From the NCBI GenBank assembly GCA_030618505.1, contig JAUXDF010000088.1:1-9572 (forward strand): 9,572 bases of DNA. Direction: 5' to 3'. A program made the position numbers and the translations under genes. Of this stretch, positions 7,553 through 9,572 are shown in pieces. The notes under the pieces were generated by a model. It worked only from the letters and a program-made list of their open reading frames with translations. It did not search any database and was not told the DNA's origin. Numbering within the stretch: position 1 is the first letter of the stretch; every line of letters starts with the position of its first letter. Source of the stretch: Spongiibacteraceae bacterium (GTDB lineage Bacteria > Pseudomonadota > Gammaproteobacteria > Pseudomonadales > PIVM01).

Positions 7553-7641
7553 GTAGGGTGCGCCTAAAACAGGGCACAAGCGGCCCCCGCACCAAAACAC
7601 CCAAAACCAAATTCAAAGATGGTGCGGGGGCCACACCCTAC
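7553..7641. repeat. GTAG-bounded palindromic repeat R3 (long subtype, 89 bp) between convergent genes
   Basis: R3 fills almost the whole gap between the convergent barrel gene and manB. Its right arm (7620-7641) is the short arm of R1/R2 with one change. Its left arm is the longer variant, beginning GTAGGGTGCGCC and carrying 20 extra bases (7563-7582) relative to the short arm. Inner perfect 12-bp arms GGCCCCCGCACC (7582-7593) and GGTGCGGGGGCC (7621-7632) form a strong stem around a 27-nt loop, and the outer GTAGGGTG/CACCCTAC also pair. The bases 7638-7640 are the manB stop codon on the minus strand. Position suggests a two-way transcript end, but no T tract directly follows the stem on either strand, so intrinsic termination is unproven. 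Confidence 0.82.
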
Positions 7642-8984
7642 TTCATCAGAGCCAGGATCTCGGCGGTTTTTGCTTCCATCAAGGCTTGATCAGCGCGGCT
7701 TTCTACATTTAAGCGCACGACGGGTTCGGTGTTCGACATCCGCACATTAAAACGCCAGTTTTCAAAACTCATACTAAGACCATCGGTAAAATCCACCTGC
7801 TCGGCTTCGGCTTCATAAACCTTTTGGATCTTTTCCAGTACCGCTTTGGGATCTTCAATACGATTATTGATTTCGCCACTTACAGGATAAGCTTTAGTGC
7901 GCTCTTCAACTAACTGCGCCAGACTCTTGCCAGTTGAGGAGATTAAGCCGGCAACTAATAACCAGGGAATCATGCCACTATCGCAATAGGCGAAATCCCT
8001 GAAGTAATGATGGGCGCTCATTTCACCACCGTAGATGGCATTTTCCTTGCGCATGCGCTCTTTGATAAAAGCATGGCCGGTTTTACTCTGCACTGCCTCG
8101 CCGCCAAACTGCTCGGCAACAGCAATGGTATTCCAGGTTAGGCGTGGGTCATGAATGATTTTCTCACCAGGACTTTTAACCAGAAAAGCTTCAGCCAACA
8201 AGCCCACCAGATAATAACCCTCAATAAAAACGCCGCTCGCATCAAAGAAAAAACAGCGGTCAAAATCACCATCCCAGGCTATACCCAGGTCGGCACTGTG
8301 CTCACGAATGGCATCAGCGGTAGCGGCACGGTTTTCAACCAATAGAGGGTTTGGCACACCATTAGGGAAATTACCATCGGCCTGGTGGTGCACTTTAATA
8401 AATTCAAAGGGCAGCGTTTTCTCCAATAAATCGACCACGACCCCGGCACCACCATTGCCAGCATTAACGACAATTTTTAATGGTTTTAGCTGTTCAAGAT
8501 TTACGTAAGTCAGCAAGTGCTCCACATAGGCGGTGGCGGCATGCAGTGTTTGCAAGCTTCCACGCTTAGCACCACTGGCAAAGTTGTTTTGCTCTGCCAA
8601 GCGCTTAATATCCAGCAAGCCGGTATCGCCACTGATTGGCTTGGAGTCCTCTCGGACAAATTTCATGCCGTTATAATCTTTGGGATTGTGGCTGGCGGTA
8701 ACTACAATGCCACCGTCCATTGAAAAATGAGAGGTAGCAAAATAGATTTCTTCGGTACCGCACTGACCGATATCAAAAACATCCACTCCGGCATCAAGCA
8801 AACCATTGCTCAGCGCATCACATATCGAGCGGCTAGTCAGGCGGATATCATGACCAACCACCACTTTGCCCGGCTTAACCACTTCGGCATAAGCGCGGCC
8901 AATTTGATAGGCGATATCTTCGTTTAATTCATCAGGGATGCGACCACGCACATCGTAGGCTTTAAAACAGCTCAGTTCTTTCAT
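7638..8984 (-). CDS. manB: Phosphomannomutase/phosphoglucomutase, CpsG type
   Basis: This cytosolic alpha-D-phosphohexomutase converts mannose-6-P to mannose-1-P and, in related enzymes, glucose-6-P to glucose-1-P. I place the start at the ATG 8984-8982, giving 448 residues that open MKELSCFKAYDVRG, in register with E. coli CpsG (about 456). An in-frame GTG at 9011 would add nine residues unlike the family. Motifs: phosphoserine Ser98 in TASHNP, metal-binding Asp238/240/242 in DGDFDR, the sugar-specificity loop GEMSAHHYF (Glu321, Ser323), and phosphate-binding RMSNTEP at 415-421. The TAG stop lies within repeat R3, and the C-terminus is about one residue shorter than expected. Another repeat (R4) sits between it and galU, which reads in the same direction. 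Without a separate pgm in view, it could supply the Glc-1-P that GalU uses; substrate preference is not certain from sequence. Confidence 0.93.
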   Translation of the reverse strand: MKELSCFKAYDVRGRIPDELNEDIAYQIGRAYAEVVKPGKVVVGHDIRLTSRSICDALSNGLLDAGVDVFDIGQCGTEEIYFATSHFSMDGGIVVTASHNPKDYNGMKFVREDSKPISGDTGLLDIKRLAEQNNFASGAKRGSLQTLHAATAYVEHLLTYVNLEQLKPLKIVVNAGNGGAGVVVDLLEKTLPFEFIKVHHQADGNFPNGVPNPLLVENRAATADAIREHSADLGIAWDGDFDRCFFFDASGVFIEGYYLVGLLAEAFLVKSPGEKIIHDPRLTWNTIAVAEQFGGEAVQSKTGHAFIKERMRKENAIYGGEMSAHHYFRDFAYCDSGMIPWLLVAGLISSTGKSLAQLVEERTKAYPVSGEINNRIEDPKAVLEKIQKVYEAEAEQVDFTDGLSMSFENWRFNVRMSNTEPVVRLNVESRADQALMEAKTAEILALMK

Positions 8985-9034
8985 ATTGTTTCTTTCATCC
9001 TGTTGCCACACTGGCGTGCATTTTACACATTGAT

Positions 9035-9118
9035 GTAGGGTGTGCCCCGCGCACCTTTGACCTTATTTCATCCGGTTGTGCAGGGACTGCTTATGCCCGC
9101 TTTTTGGGTGCACCCTAC
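9035..9118. repeat. GTAG-bounded palindromic repeat R4 (long subtype, 84 bp)
   Basis: R4 lies in the 147-bp gap between galU and manB. It starts GTAGGGTGTGCC and ends GGTGCACCCTAC. The left (short) arm forms a hairpin GGTGTGC (9039-9045), loop CCC, GCGCACC (9049-9055), with one T-G pair. The right (long) arm contains the perfect palindrome GGGTGCACCC (9106-9115). Read on the minus strand, that arm aligns with the long left arm of R3 through GTAGGGTGC, a CCYAAAA block, GGGCAYAAGC and CCCYGCAC. R4 and R3 are therefore the same subtype in inverted orientation, with short arms facing manB and long arms facing outward. It may influence galU-manB read-through or mRNA stability. Confidence 0.78.
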
Positions 9119-9131
9119 AAGTACCTTGATG

Positions 9132-9572
9132 CTACATGGTGGGATCGTACAAATTCTCATAACAATAATTGGTCGCTTCAACAAAACCGTCGACACTACC
9201 ACAATCAAAACGGGTGCCCTCAAATTTATAGGCCATTACACAGCCATCCTGAGCCTGCTTCATTAGTGCATCGGTAATTTGAATCTCACCGTTTTTACCC
9301 GGCGGAGTATCTTCGAGAATATCGAAAATATCCGGTGTAAGAATATAACGGCCAATAATGGCAAGATTACTGGGGGCTTCTTCCTCGCTGGGTTTTTCAA
9401 CCATGCTATCAACACGGTATAAATTCTCTTTCATGCACTCCCCGGAGATCACTCCGTATTTATGCACTTGATCGGCGGGCACTTCCATAATGGCAACAAT
9501 CGAGCAGCGAAATTGCTTATAGAGTTTTACCATCTGAGCCATAACACCATCACCGGAGGTATTCACACACAG
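9132..9572 (-). CDS. galU: UTP-glucose-1-phosphate uridylyltransferase (GalU), C-terminal part, 5' end outside window
   Basis: This cytosolic enzyme makes UDP-glucose from UTP and glucose-1-phosphate, feeding exopolysaccharide and lipopolysaccharide synthesis. Only the last 146 residues are visible; the frame is open through the right edge (LCVNTSGDGV...), so the GTG near 9566 is an internal valine and not a start. The visible part contains the nucleotidyltransferase landmarks VEKPSEEEAPSNLAIIGRYI, PGKNGEIQITDAL and RFDCGSVDGFVEATNYCYENL. It resembles the Pseudomonas-type GalU (about 280 residues) more than the E. coli one, from memory. The TAG stop is 13 bp beyond the end of repeat R4, so here the repeat does not provide the stop. 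It reads towards manB and is probably co-transcribed with it. Confidence 0.93.
   Translation of the reverse strand: MCVNTSGDGVMAQMVKLYKQFRCSIVAIMEVPADQVHKYGVISGECMKENLYRVDSMVEKPSEEEAPSNLAIIGRYILTPDIFDILEDTPPGKNGEIQITDALMKQAQDGCVMAYKFEGTRFDCGSVDGFVEATNYCYENLYDPTM

Noticed and set aside
8985..9011. The longer manB start at the GTG 9011.
   Set aside because: The added nine residues do not match CpsG-type N-termini, whereas the internal ATG at 8984 aligns with the family start.
9042..9266. A 74-residue plus-strand ORF starting within repeat R4.
   Set aside because: It runs across the repeat and antisense into galU; no ribosome binding site or family signal.

Overview
The window looks like a polysaccharide-precursor locus from a gammaproteobacterium. 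The organism call rests on two recognisable lineage types: a Pseudomonas-style GalU (its visible C-terminal 146 residues) and a CpsG-type ManB. The moderate GC content and overall style would suit a marine or aquatic member such as the Cellvibrionales or relatives, but the genus cannot be fixed from the sequence alone.

Layout from left to right: positions 1-126 hold nothing I can identify. A minus-strand gene (127-1554) encodes a polytopic undecaprenyl-phosphate sugar transferase of the EpsB/PEP-CTERM-associated type. A 371-bp divergent intergenic region follows, then plus-strand tviB (UDP-HexNAc 6-dehydrogenase, 1926-3209). A 299-bp gap contains two almost identical GTAG-bounded palindromic repeats and, between them, what looks like the stump of an antitoxin gene. 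Next come a UDP-glucuronate 4-epimerase-type gene (3509-4516), pgi (4583-6202, with its own sigma70-like promoter) and an exported beta-barrel protein (6236-7549). These plus-strand genes converge on minus-strand manB (7638-8984) and galU (9132 to the right edge, 5' end outside the window). Two further repeats of a second, longer subtype lie on either side of manB.

How the genes fit together: Pgi (Fru-6-P/Glc-6-P), ManB (phosphomannomutase/phosphoglucomutase) and GalU (Glc-1-P to UDP-Glc) form a route from central metabolism to UDP-glucose. TviB and the epimerase make or interconvert uronic-acid nucleotide sugars. The sugar transferase loads the first sugar phosphate onto the lipid carrier, and the beta-barrel protein could serve the surface or export end. 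The arrangement resembles the precursor module of Acinetobacter capsule loci (galU, ugd, gpi, gne and a convergent pgm), but no ugd is visible here.

The least ordinary content is the repeat family: four copies in under 6 kb, in two structural subtypes, bounded by GTAG/CTAC. Three copies supply the TAG stop codon of the adjoining reading frame. I see no CRISPR array, RNA gene, phage gene or transposase. The protein-coding genes themselves belong to known families.
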